Source: Drechmeria coniospora (Eukaryota; Ascomycota; Sordariomycetes; Hypocreales; Ophiocordycipitaceae). From it: a DNA stretch of 64,000 nucleotides. This document shows positions 1 through 10,637 of this stretch, one piece after another. Every line of letters begins with the position of its first letter. Position 1 is the stretch's first letter. The notes beneath the pieces are model-generated. The model was not told the origin of the DNA. It was given only the letters and a program-made list of their open reading frames with translations, and searched no databases. The stretch is taken from NCBI RefSeq assembly GCF_001625195.1, contig NC_054389.1, positions 7,250,520 through 7,314,519 on the forward strand. Reading direction: 5' to 3'. The translations under genes and the position numbers were made by a program.

Positions 1-386
1 TATTACCCAGTACTAGTATGGATACGTGCAGTATAATGGAGTATTACACCTACAGTACTTGCACGGAGTACAACGACTTGTTCCGCCAGCACTTAAGAAC
101 ATGTACTTGCAGAAGTAAGTACCTAATACCTAGTAATAATGGATAAGTGCGCGTACTTACATAAGTACCGTACACGGAGTACTGTACACCTAGTTGTACG
201 GAGTACAGTACTAGGTACTCACTGTACTTGTACTTACTGTACTTAGGAACGATACAGTCAGTTCAAGTACCCACACCAATTATTACTTGCTGCTAAATCT
301 CCGCATATTCCGGGAGCGATGAGTGCCTTCGACAACCTGTCGACCTCATCATCGTCGAAACAACAGTGCAAACGAAGCGACAAAGC
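1..386. other. GTAC-word-rich spacer, left edge
   Basis: About the first 260 bases consist mainly of short words meeting at GTAC (for example GTACGGAGTAC and CTTGTACTTAC), as in other spacers of this window. The last ~120 bases before the monooxygenase start lose that pattern and probably carry its promoter and leader. No coding feature is seen. Confidence 0.6.
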
Positions 387-1718
387 ATGGGCTCCACGGC
401 CAAGCCCATCCTCATTAGCGGCGCCGGCGTCGTGGGCCTGACCCTCGCCCACGGCCTGAAGCAGGTAATCAATCATGCATGATCCATCTCGGGCGTGAGA
501 AGAGAGGCGCGATGGAGGGGATGAGGCGAGATTGGATTGTGGATGGATGCCTGCTGACGCTGCCGACGTTCCCTCCTCAAGGCGGGCATCCCCTTTGAAA
601 TCTACGAGCGCGACCGGGACGTCGACGCCCGCCTCCACGGCTGGGCCATCACCCTCCACTGGGCCCTGCCCTACCTGCGCCAGATTCTCGACGACGCGAC
701 CCTCGCCGCGGTCGACGAGGTCCAGGTCGATCCCGAGGTCGGCCGCAACGACAACGGCAACTTCCTCTTCCTCAACCTCGACACGCTCGACGCCAAGTTT
801 CGCATCCCCCCCAACGAGCGGCGTCGCGTCAACCGCGAGAAGCTGCGCAAGGTCCTGCTGCGCGGCGTCGCGAGCCACGTCCGCTGGGGGAAGCGTCTCT
901 CGGACGTGCGGCCGCTCGACGGCGCCATCAGGGCCGTCTTTGAGGACGGGACGACGGCCGAAGGCAGTCTCCTCGTCGGTGCCGAGGGCTCCAATTCGCC
1001 GACGAGAAAGTTTCTCGTCCCCGACGCCTATCATAACTACCAGCTCCCCGTCCGCCTGCTGGGCGTCTCCCTCGACCTGACGCCGGCCGAGGCCCAACCT
1101 CTGCGGGACATCGACCCCTTGCTCTTCCAAGGATGCCACCCCGAGACGGGCAACTACCTGTGGATCTCGCTGCTCGAGACGCCCGAGACCAACGGCTCGG
1201 CCGGCACGCCCCTCGAGCGCTTCCGCATCCAGGTCATCATCTCGTGGCTCTTCAAGGACGCCACCGATGAGGTGCCCGCCGGGGACGAGGCCCGCGTTGT
1301 CGAGATGAAACGCCGCGCGGCCGAGTTCAATCCCGTCCTGCGCCGCGTCGTCGACTCCATCCCGGCCTCGTCGGCCGTCATGGACATTGCGCTGCAGGAC
1401 TGGCCGTGCCAGCCGTGGGACAACCGCCAAGGCCGCGTGACGCTCGTCGGAGACGCCGCCCACGCCATGACCATGTATCGCGGCGAAGCCGCCAACCACG
1501 GTCTCCTCGACGCCTTCCACCTCCTTCGGGAACTTCGGGCGCTGCACGCTGGCAGCAAGACGGCGGAGCAGGCCATCGGCGATTACGAGGCCGAGATGAG
1601 GGGCCGCGCCGTGCCGGCAGTGCTTCTGAGTCGACAAGCGTGCCTCGATGCCCACGATTTTCATGGACTGAACGAGAACTCGGCCGTGTTGAAAAGGAGA
1701 GCGATTCCCACCAAGTGA
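387..1718 (+). CDS. FAD-dependent monooxygenase (group A, salicylate-hydroxylase-like)
   Basis: Two exons, 387-464 and 582-1718, joined across a 117-nt GT-AG intron, give about 404 aa. The N-terminus carries the Rossmann dinucleotide motif GAGVVGL (residues 12-18). Exon 2 continues in frame with IYERD, the usual acidic end of the second strand. Mid-protein LVGAEGSNSPTR is the DG-type motif. Near the C-terminus LVGDAAHAMTMYRGEAANHG is the GD motif that contacts the FAD ribityl and phosphates; this Met-Tyr variant fits fungal members of the family. Such enzymes use NAD(P)H and O2 to hydroxylate aromatic or polyketide substrates. The substrate cannot be told here, and no biosynthetic partner genes lie beside it. 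No signal peptide or C-terminal membrane anchor is seen, so a cytosolic location is inferred. The start was chosen because it gives the complete FAD motif directly after ATG. Confidence 0.88.
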
Positions 1719-2914
1719 CGTCGGCTTCCACCTCTCTCCTCGGCCCCCTTCCACTGCCATGTCACTCGCCGCCGCCCATCGACCGTCCTTACCAATCTGG
1801 CCGAGGCCACTGCTGCTTCGAGGTCTCCCGACTTGGACAGAACGAAATGAAGGGTTGGTGAGCGTGATGGACCTAGCAAATGACGGGCAGCCGTTTGGGT
1901 CCGTGGCGGAGGTTGCCTGCTTCGGCCGCGTGCTTTCTCGCGGGGCGTTGCGCAAGCCTCCCCCTGCATGTCTCCCACGGCCGGCAATGTACCAAGCAAG
2001 CGTCGATCTGATGGCGCAGGACGAACGTTGCCATTGCTGCCCATGTTTCTGGGTGGAAGCAGACACCATAAGCAAAATGTAGATGCCGCCTGGTTACCGT
2101 CGACCCGTTGCCGTCGACTGTGCGGGCAACATTCGCCGACATGACAAGAACATGGCGTAGTATGAACGCAAGGATGAATGGGTTTCTGCGGGTGTGTACG
2201 AAGAACGAAAATGATGATGGAGAATGGCAACCAAGGACCCCATCCGGTCGGCTGTGGCCAAACATGAAGACGAAGCCTTGGCCATGGCGGGAGCCGCGTG
2301 GATCACGGAAGGAAAATAAAGGGTGCCCGAGAGAGAAGATGAAGAAATTTTGGTGGCGAGACTGCACAGGAGGCGGTGTTGATGGCCGTCGCCGACTATA
2401 ATTATGTGTCTAGAATACGTCGCTCGTGCGGGAAACCAGCATCCTCGTCGTGAGCTTGCCGTTTCGTGCCTCCGTCCCACGCGACGCCTGCAGATGAATG
2501 GGCATGGAATGAAGATCATCGTCAACGTTTGCAGGTTGCGCCGCTCGAGCCCGGAGCCTTCCATCTGCATCTGCTGGTGACGGAGCCTGGGGTTCTGCGC
2601 ACTCGGGCGTTTCATCTCGAGTGCCATCAATAATCTGGTGTCGCGGTAATCGTACTTGGCACGCAACAAGGCAGGCGAGTCGATGCGAAGCAATTCGATG
2701 CCTGGTCTGCATGATGCTCTCCTCTTGAGGGAATGGTCTGTCGGAGCAACTCCACCAGGGTGCTCGACCGGGATGGTCGTTCGGTTTTGTGTCACTGGAA
2801 CGTTCGTGCTGCCGAGCGGTTCGCGTCTTCGGGTAGGACGTCTTTGTTGCCTTTTCCCGGAGCCGGCGTCCGCGGCGGCGGCGTGCACACGCGATCCATC
2901 GTCACGGTGCCACG
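1719..2914. other. Convergent intergenic region (monooxygenase / cyclin H)
   Basis: A 1.2-kb tail-to-tail spacer. An AATAAA-like element at about 2316 on the plus strand could serve the monooxygenase transcript. Overlapping frames here are arginine- and serine-rich, lack known motifs and look non-coding. Confidence 0.6.
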
Positions 2915-4023
2915 TCAGCCGAGCGGAGGCCCAAACACGTCGTCGCCGCCTTCGACCTTTCGCCGCTTCACATCCCGGGAATCGACATCGGGAATGACCA
3001 TCGAGTCCGTCGACGCGCTTGCGGTCTTCAGCTTGGCCGTCACCTGCTCGCGCCTCGCCCGCTGGAGGGCGACCAGGTCGGCGCGGTCCGGATCACGGCA
3101 ACGCTGCAGCTTCTTGCGAAGCGGCTTCATCGACTTTACAATCTCGGCCTGTCTCGAGTCAGCAGAAGCGCGGTCGGTCGGGACAGGTCGGAGCGCACCG
3201 TTCCCCAATAGTCAACCATCCTTTCGGGCGGCTCATCCTCGAGCATGGCGCGGCAGCTCTCCACCGTCGTCAGTATCTTCTCGCGCATCTCGGCCGCCTC
3301 GCCGGCTCCGCTCCGCTGCTCCCCGTCGGCGGCGGCGGCCGGGTTGGGCAGCAGGATGTCGACGAGGCCGGAGTCGACCATGAGGAGGGCGGCCATCATG
3401 ATCTGGCTCGGCGTGAAGTGAAAGTAGACGTCCGTCACGAGGGCGCTGAACTTGAGAATCTCCCTCGCCCGCGCGTGCGCCTTGACGATGCGGGCCTCCT
3501 CCTCGGGCCTCCTCCTCCTGAGCTCGAGGACGGCACCCTCGAGGGCGCGGAACGGGTGGCGGACGTCAAAGGCGAAGCGGATGCCTTGGCAGAGCAGGAA
3601 CTCGCCCGCCAGTATCTGCTCGCTCGTCGTGTTGGGAAACATCTCGGCCAGCTTGGCCAGGCGGATGTAGAAGCCTTCGGCCTTGCTGCCGAAGAAGAGC
3701 GACGTCTTGAGCAGCTCGGTGGGCGGGTAGGTCATGACCGAGTTCGTGACGTAGAAGCGGCGCAGGAACATGGCGGCCGTCGCGCGGATTTCGGTCGGGA
3801 ACTCGCAGAACTGGGCGGCCCGTATGAGCTCGATGGTAAAGAACTTGACCAGCCGCGCCTCCTCGTCGGGCGTCAGGAACTCGGACGACGGGCTCAGCCG
3901 GCTGGCGATCTGCTGCTTCGCCAGCGAGTTTGTCTTGTCTCGCAGCTCTTGAAGGCTCGAAGGCGAAAAGGACCAGAGGCGGAACTGGCTTGATTGCCGG
4001 TACCGCTTATCCTCCGTGACCAT
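2915..4023 (-). CDS. CCL1: Cyclin H, regulatory subunit of the TFIIH kinase (Ccl1-like)
   Basis: Two exons on the minus strand, 4023-3199 and 3148-2915, separated by a 50-nt GT-AG intron, encode about 352 aa, the usual cyclin H length. The start MVTEDKRYRQSSQFRLWSF matches the diagnostic N-terminal pattern of cyclin H (TEDxxYRxSSQFRLW). Two cyclin folds follow; typical segments are FPTEIRATAAMFLRRFYV and AEMFPNTTSEQILAGEF. After the intron the conserved tail AEIVKSMKPLRKKLQRC is restored, which supports the junction. Cyclin H activates the Cdk7-type kinase (Kin28) that phosphorylates the RNA polymerase II CTD, and it belongs to the TFIIK module of TFIIH in the nucleus. The C-terminus has a basic KRRK stretch that could aid nuclear import (inference). 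Confidence 0.92.
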
Positions 4024-4957
4024 GACGACACTGCGCGCTGGAAGGCGTCCGGTGCGGGTGGCGATGGGTGAGAGAGGGGAGATACAAGAAGGGCCAGGCG
4101 ATTGCTGGCTCTGCCGAAGCTCGCGATGCACCTTTTAAGGTTAGCGTGCTCACGAACCAACGCACCGCACGTGCACACCAACCAACGCACCGCACGTGCA
4201 AGGAGCAGAGCAGGTGGTTTTGGGCTGCACGTGACTTCCCATGACGACGTCACCTCACCTCGTCATGGAGTGATCGTGCTCTACAACGGGCACAGTCGAC
4301 ATGGTGGCACGCATTGCACGGCTGCTACCGCTACCGGGGGTCGAGCGAACCATCTCGGCACAGGCAAAGGACCTCGTTCCGTCCGTGCAGTGCATGCGTA
4401 CGTGCGGCAAGTGACGGAGAGCCAGGTGCCTCGGGCCTCGAGCGTCCCGTTGACTACGAGTACGATGGCACGCCCGCTCGTGGCCCATCCCTGACGTCTT
4501 CGACAGTCGGTCACCTCGCCGTCGTCACGGCTGGACGAACGCCTGTCCGAGGAGCAGATGCGTGAACCGAGAGCACAGGCACGCTCGTGCACGGAGAGGG
4601 GCGCCCGCCGGGGTGATGCCGCACGACCAGGAGCCACGCACGGCATGGCGGCATCGACGAGCGGAGCGTCACGCGCCTCTTTCATCCCCGTCGTCCAGGG
4701 AGGCACAAGGGGGTCGCGGCAGGCACCCCCGTGGCCTTGGTTGCCACGGCCGGCGTTTGTGTCGCGGCCAGGCTCACCAAGGCAAGGGAGCGTTCCGACG
4801 ACGAACGGAAGCGTCGAGGCGAGGCGAGGCTACGGGGCACGACAAGTCATCGGACGGGTTTCTAGACCGGCGACGGAAAGCGATGTGCATAACGAATGGT
4901 AGGCTCGGGATCTATGAGGCATGCTGCGAGCCCGCGCTGCGTCTTCCGACTCCGTCG
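4024..4957. promoter_or_regulatory. Upstream region of cyclin H, downstream of the BAR gene
   Basis: A 0.93-kb spacer between two minus-strand genes; the part near 4024 must hold the cyclin H promoter. A short direct repeat around 4150-4200 repeats the segment ACCAACGCACCGCACGTGCA. It places CACGTG-like E-box cores 100-180 bp upstream of the start. No gene is seen. Confidence 0.45.
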
Positions 4958-6331
4958 TCAGCACCCTAGGTTGGCTCGCCGGACGGGCACCGGCGGCGGC
5001 GGCGGCTTGGTGGACCTGTTGACGGGCGGCGGCGGCGGCGGCGGCGCCTTCTTCCGCGCGGATCCGCCGGCGACCCGAGCGACGCTGTCGTGGCTCGTGT
5101 TGGAGCTGGCGCTGTGGTGGCCCCAGCCGGTGCTGGCGCCGTCGCTGCCCACCGACTCGTCGTCGGAAAAGACATCCTCGCCCCTGCCTCCGCCTCCGGA
5201 CGCGGCCGTGTCGGATGGGTTCCTGGCAAAGGCCGGCACGCGCGGGCCGGCCGAGGCGCCCCTGGCCGCGAACGTGGCCGCCCGCGCCACCGGTGGCCTC
5301 GGGAGCCGAGGGGGAGGGGGGCCGCCGGCAGGACCGAGACGCCGGGCGGGCGACGGACGGCGAGTTGTTGGGGTGTCGGGGCGGCGTCGTCGACGTCGGC
5401 TGCGGCCGCCGGCTGGTTCGTCGAGTGCGACGAGCGGCCGGTGCCGGAGCGGGTGCGGGAGACGTGCAGGTCATCCTGCGGCGGGGGCATGGACGCGCTC
5501 GCGCCGGAGACGAGCCGGCGGGCGCTCCGCAGCTCCTCGGCGGCGCGCTCGTGGTAGGCCAGCTCGAAGTCGAGAAGGGATTGGAGGGCGGCGACGTTGT
5601 CGACCTCGGCGTCCTTGATGTCCTGCATCCGTCGGAGGACGTCCTCGGTCGAGTCGTCAAACTTGGTCTTGCACACGCGCATCTCCTCCTCGACGCGGAA
5701 ATCGTCGCGCTTCGCCTTTTGCATCCTCGCCATGCTGGTGTCGTAGGCGAGACGCCGGCCCTCGAGCTTCTTGCGGGCCCCCTGGTCCGAGTCGCCTCGT
5801 CAGCGGAGGGGCTCGCCGACGGCGGGAAGGATGCGTGGCCCGACGTACCTGGTACTCCTTCATCATGGCCACCGCCCGGTCGAGGTGATCGAGCCAGCCC
5901 GAGGTGACCTGGTCGACGTAGCTGGCGTGCAGCTCGGCGACACGCTCGTTGGCGCGTCCGGCGTGGGCGAGGCAGTCGGAAAAGGTCGAGGTCGAGCCGG
6001 CGTCGAAGTCGCTGGCGTGCGACGTCATGGACCGGCCGAGAAGGGCGCAGGGGGCGTTGCGGCTCTTGTCCTCCTGCGCCTCGCACTGGCGGGAGGCCCA
6101 TTTGACGTAGACGGCGGCCGACCTTTGGAGGCTCTCGGTTCCTGCGCACGCCGCTCCGTCAGCCGCGGTGCCGCCGCGTCAAGGGGGAGGGGGGCACGAC
6201 GGCATACCGGCCTGGCGCGAGGTCATCTCGGCCTCGAGCCTCTGAAACTCGTCCGACTGGGCCGTCTTGTCGGCGCCCATCTTCTCGCCGGCCCACTGAC
6301 GGGCGCGGTCAATCTTTTTGATGAAGGCCAT
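4958..6331 (-). CDS. BAR-domain membrane-curvature protein, fungal endophilin-like, with a frame break in the tail
   Basis: Exon 1 6331-6208, 66-nt intron, exon 2 6141-5849, 67-nt intron, exon 3 from 5781. The start MAFIKKIDRARQWAGEKMG and later blocks (GRANERVAELHASYVDQ, LDRAVAMMKEYQ, RKKLEGRRLAYDTSMARMQ, TEDVLRRMQDIKDAEV) match the fungal BAR protein related to endophilin/Gvp36. BAR dimers bind curved membranes in endocytosis and Golgi traffic. The tail (ARKKAPPPPPPPVNRSTKP, ending at the stop at 4958) is also typical of the family, but it lies in a different frame from exon 3. No GT-AG intron that I could find between about 5500 and 5200 restores the frame, so an assembly indel, an unusual intron or a real mutation is possible. 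The sense strand upstream is strongly CT-rich, a common fungal leader. Confidence 0.82.
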
Positions 6332-9140
6332 GGTGACGGCCGGTCGGCTGGGACGAGGGAAGACGCTTCGTTCCGTCGGCACTCGGCACCCGCGGCCGAA
6401 GCACAATCGAGGCGAGCGAGGGCGGCCGAGGATGAAACCCGGGCCGTTCTGGCACTGCCGAATGCTCGTGGGCGGGAGGCGAACGCAAGTCGAAGAGGCG
6501 AGACGAACGAGCCGTTTGTTTGATGATGGATGGACGAGACGACGAAGGCACGCGAGAGAGTTGTGAGAGAGGAGAGAGGGGGAGAGAGGGAGATGGACAG
6601 AGAGGGAGATGGACAGAGAGGGAGACGGACAGAGAGGGAGATGGACAGAGAGTGGATGGGAATCGGGCAATGGTGCCTTTGCTTTGTTCAGCAGCCAAAC
6701 GGACTTTTCCTCGGCGAGCAAAGATGAACAATGGAATGCAAGCCAGGGAAGGTTTGTTGACAGCCAACTGTCCTTCGGCGACAGCGTCGTTTTGTGGGCC
6801 AGAGGTCGCCACCGGGTCTCCTGGAAGATGCAGGGACAGTGGACCGACGATCCGCTGGCCCCTCTTGCCCCCCCCCCCCCCCCCCTGGGCGCTCCCCTGA
6901 TCTCCTTGCCGCCTTGAACCTCCGCCACGAGCTACCCAGCCACGGCTGGCGGGCCAGTGAAGATTCCATTTTTAGCGGCGGCTGGCGCTTCAACGAGGCT
7001 GCGACCGCTCGTTTCATCGACGCCTCGGCGCATCGCCCGTGGGAGTGTCGGGATCCCTACGAGTTGCTTGCAGCATGGTCCTGGTACTTTCCCGCACGCT
7101 CATGCGTGCCGGCGCCTACTGCCAGTGCCGCTTCGCACCGTACGTGCCCACTAGCAGGCATCCGTCAGCACTCGGCACAGTGCACCAGCAACGGAGCCGA
7201 GACGTAGGCGCCAAGGGCCAAACGCTCATCGCCGGGGTCGAGACCCTGGGCGCGCCTGATGCTGCAGTGCAGTATCCGTCCAAATGAGGCCTATGGGAGA
7301 GGACTTGACTCGAATGCCACACACTGTGTCGGTACTTTGAGGCGGAAGATGGAAGTAATATGCTTGTACTTACGTAGAGTCTACGAGTGCAGAATAGTAC
7401 CTAGTACTGTACAAGTACTGCAAGTACCGTACGACGCACCCCTACTCCGCACGGAGTGCAACCATACGGATCGGCGTACTTGTACGACAACGTACTCCGT
7501 ATACATGTACTTGTACTTGCTCAGAATACGGAGTAATTACTGCGTTTGCACTCGTTCTAGGCAAGGTACGAAGTACTGCATGCGAGATCAGTACAAGTAC
7601 GGAGTACATGTGTCTACAAGTATTACTTGTTACTTACTTAGGTACTTAAGTACATGTACTTTGTAGGGGCACGTTGCAAGTGCATACTGAGCAAGGCACT
7701 GTACATGTATGCAGCACTGCATGTAAGTGCTACAGTGCTGTGCAAATGCGAGGCGTTCGACTTTGCGTGATCCATGTCCATTTTCCATACAGTCTTCCGC
7801 ATACTGTACTGGGCATGTACTCGTATTCGTACTCGTACTCGTGCTCGTGCCTGTCCACATCGCCATTGCGTGTGCCGCCGGTTTTAGGTTGGAGACGAGC
7901 GAGCCTCGTAGCAGCCCAGTGAGTGGGGGCGCAGGCCAGTGGGTACAAGTACAAGTACTCCGTACAGTGCGCAGGTATTACTTACAAGTACAGTACGGTG
8001 CAACCGAAAGAACGCAACCCACCATCCAGGACGCTTTCGCGCCACGCCCGCACCCCAACCCTAAGTGCCGGACGGGGGATAAACGTACTAGTATTTATCA
8101 ATTCAATGTCGCTTTCCCTATGGCATGCGTGAGAAACTTGGCCAGCGATGCAGATATTCTCCACTTACTATAGGGAGCGGCAACAGGCACTGCACAGTGC
8201 ATGCACTTACTGTACAGTACGTACCAAGTATATGTACTCCGCATAGCTATAGTTGTAGTTGTAGGTGATTGTACTCCGTAGTGTGCTGTAGTTTGGTGTG
8301 TACTTAATTACCAGGTGCTCCGTACCTGTACATGTACTTGTACTGTACGCGGCACTTGTCGGTGTGCAATATTGGTGCATCAGTGGATCCAGGTCCTTCG
8401 GGTACTTCCGTCAGCAAGCAAAGTGCCGAGCTCCGCCCCTGCTCCAAAAAGGACGCGCCACGACTACAGTGCTTACAGTACAGTACAGTACACCTTGGTG
8501 TACATGTAAGCACTGTACTTAAGTACAGCACTGCACTTTACAGTACTCCGTACAACTACTCTGTACTTTTACTTCCTTTACACCTCCATGCCCATGCGAT
8601 TGCAGGAGAGAAAGGCGGCATATCCAGCAGGCTGTACTGCAAATCATAGCGACGGAATCAAATGGCTAGGTCTACGGAGTATTTACTCTCGTCTTATGCC
8701 GTAGCTCATATTCCACCGAATCACCCACGCTTTTACTGCACGTTTCGATTCATTCATCAATTCGACCATGGCGTGGACTCTAGCTAGGAGGTGAAATCGA
8801 GAGGACAATATGTACGAGCGCACCGCCGTCGGGCGCCGGTGCGCAGGATAGATACACCACGACGCAGATATACACCGGCCCCAGGCGAGCAAGGCCCAGC
8901 GTTGGCCCTCCTCCGGGGTTCCCCATGGAGGCTGGGGTTCGTCGTGCCCGGGACGACGCACGACGAAAACCCTAGCATCCCTCGTCCGAGTGCCACAAGC
9001 CGTTCTCGACTTCGCACGCACACGCACTCGTATGCCGCCATGCTCATGCTCGTATGCATCGCCAGACAAAAAGGAGAATGAGGACAAAGAGAGACGCGGC
9101 GATGCGGGCGGGAAAAAGAGGAAACGGGGACGGCGCGGCG
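6332..9140. other. Long spacer upstream of the BAR gene with a GTAC-word block
   Basis: Contents in order: the BAR gene leader with a 16-bp tandem repeat, a C run near 6869-6885, a GC-rich stretch to about 7330, a GTAC-word block at about 7340-8690, and GC-richer DNA up to the GH64 stop. The frames here show no recognisable protein motif. I see no gene. Confidence 0.55.
6583..6651. repeat. 16-bp tandem repeat, about 4 copies, in the BAR gene leader
   Basis: The unit AGAGAGGGAGATGGAC recurs about four times with one T/C variant. It lies roughly 250-320 bp upstream of the BAR start. On the transcribed strand it is pyrimidine-rich, so it may be part of the CT-rich core promoter or 5' leader. 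Confidence 0.85.
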
Positions 9141-10637
9141 TCACGATGGCGGTGCGCCGATGTAGACGGTCAGCACGTCGGGCGCCTGCGACGCCACCGT
9201 GCCCGAGGCGTCCTCGCTGCCGTCCGGGTTGACGTCGTCGTACGGAAAGGCGTACCCCTTGCCGTCGAGCTCGTAGTGGTGGATCAGCCGGCTGTAGTGG
9301 CTCGTCGGGTTGACCGTGTAGTAGCGAGACGCCGCCACGGCCGGCTGGACGTTCCCGCCGGCGAGCAGCAGCGTCGAGCGGACAAAGGCGGCGCAGAGAC
9401 GGGGGATGACGGCGAGGCGGACGGCGCTGTCGTCGGCTCTCCGGGCAAACGGCCCGCTGTTGCATCCCCAGATGTCCTTGGCCGTCGGCTTCTCGAAGCC
9501 GCGCCTGTCGCCGGCGCAGACGAGCAGCCGGCCCGAGAGCTGGCACTTGACCTTGCCCGCCGCCGACTGCGTGTTGACGGTCAGCGGGGCCTTGGCGTAC
9601 CGGGCCCAGACCTGGTCGACGTAGGCGTTCCAGTAGCCCTCAAAGTCGTTTGGCCGCAGGACGGCGTAGTTGTTGGGCGAGAGCACGCGGATCGGCGTCC
9701 CGGTGGCGTCGGCGACGCAGAGCCGGGCCCACGGGTACCTGTCCCGGCTCTGCTGCTGGAGCAGGCCGCCGCAGATCTTGGAGACGGAGCCGGCGCCGAG
9801 GCCCTTGGTGAGCTGGCGGCCGCGCCCGTCCTTGACGGAGAGGCCGATGCTCAGGAGGAAGCCGACAAAGTCGACGTAGCTGATGTTGGCGAAGAGGGCC
9901 CAGTAGCGCGTGTAGGTGAGCTCGACGAAGCCCCAGTTGACGCCGGCGCTCGGGTCGCGGAGGTTCGTCGGCGACGGCTGCACGAGGCCGTCGCCGCTGG
10001 CCGTCCGGACCATGAAGAAGTCGAGGTTGCCCCGCGCAAAGTAGACGCGGCCCGAGAGGAGGGGGATCGTCAGGTACATGCGGAGCCGCTTGCCTCGCGC
10101 GGGCATCGGGATCGCCACCTTGGCCTTGATGGGCACCGGCGTGGCCGAGCCGCCCGAGCTCGGGTAGACGAGGGCTCCGTTCCGGTCGACGAAGACGACC
10201 CTGTTGTTGAGGTCGAGGCCGGTGATGTAGGCGTTGACGGCTCCGCCGGCGAAGTTGTTGACAAAGTCGATGGGGAGGTACGTCGGCCGCTTGACGGCGA
10301 CGGACACCGCTCGCGTCAGCCGGGCCGCGTGGACGACCTCGGTCCGAGAGTCGTCGTCGCTCCCGTTGAGCGTCCTCCTCGGCGTCAGCACCACGTCGTC
10401 GGCGACGGCCACCGCTCGGGCCAACGGGGCGGCGTGGACAATCTTGGTCTGCGAGTCGTGATAGCTCCCGTTGAGCGTGTTCTTCTGCGTCACCACCACG
10501 TCGGCGACGGTACCGGGCCGCGCCACGCTGAAGGCGCCGACCGGGGACGAGAGGCTGCCGTCGGCCGGGAGGGCGGCGGCGAGGATGTTGGTTGTCGTGG
10601 CGGCGGCGGCGGCGAGGAGCAGTGTCGGAGAATGCAT
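9141..10637 (-). CDS. Secreted glycoside hydrolase family 64 (thaumatin-like beta-1,3-glucanase)
   Basis: An intronless 498-aa frame. Residues 1-25 form a signal peptide (hydrophobic LLLAAAAATTTNILAAALP). From about residue 118 the protein reads as GH64: YLPIDFVNNFAGGAVNAYITG, a thaumatin-like beta-rich region, FEGYWNAYVDQVWARYA, and the C-terminal YAFPYDDVNPDG followed by a beta strand ending VYIG. GH64 enzymes cleave beta-1,3-glucan, classically releasing laminaripentaose. Likely roles are cell-wall remodelling or attack on other fungi (inference). The segment between the signal peptide and the catalytic domain contains a 34-residue tandem duplication around the core TLNGS. Catalytic acids cannot be assigned with confidence by eye. 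No neighbouring gene is functionally linked. Confidence 0.88.
   Translation of the reverse strand: MHSPTLLLAAAAATTTNILAAALPADGSLSSPVGAFSVARPGTVADVVVTQKNTLNGSYHDSQTKIVHAAPLARAVAVADDVVLTPRRTLNGSDDDSRTEVVHAARLTRAVSVAVKRPTYLPIDFVNNFAGGAVNAYITGLDLNNRVVFVDRNGALVYPSSGGSATPVPIKAKVAIPMPARGKRLRMYLTIPLLSGRVYFARGNLDFFMVRTASGDGLVQPSPTNLRDPSAGVNWGFVELTYTRYWALFANISYVDFVGFLLSIGLSVKDGRGRQLTKGLGAGSVSKICGGLLQQQSRDRYPWARLCVADATGTPIRVLSPNNYAVLRPNDFEGYWNAYVDQVWARYAKAPLTVNTQSAAGKVKCQLSGRLLVCAGDRRGFEKPTAKDIWGCNSGPFARRADDSAVRLAVIPRLCAAFVRSTLLLAGGNVQPAVAASRYYTVNPTSHYSRLIHHYELDGKGYAFPYDDVNPDGSEDASGTVASQAPDVLTVYIGAPPS
10293..10496 (-). repeat. 102-bp in-frame tandem duplication inside the GH64 gene
   Basis: Residues ~48-81 and ~82-115 share the pattern VVxTxxxTLNGSxxDSxTxxVHAAxLxRAVxVA. 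The duplication is exactly 34 codons, so the frame is kept. The two copies have diverged at both DNA and protein level. Each copy carries one N-glycosylation sequon (NGS). Confidence 0.85.

Noticed and set aside
258..2075. 605-aa minus-strand frame opposite the monooxygenase
   Set aside because: Shadow of the real plus-strand gene. The plus strand carries the FAD motifs and a proper intron.
387..4023. Secondary-metabolite cluster around the FAD monooxygenase
   Set aside because: Neighbours are cyclin H and a BAR protein; no synthase, transporter or pathway regulator lies nearby.
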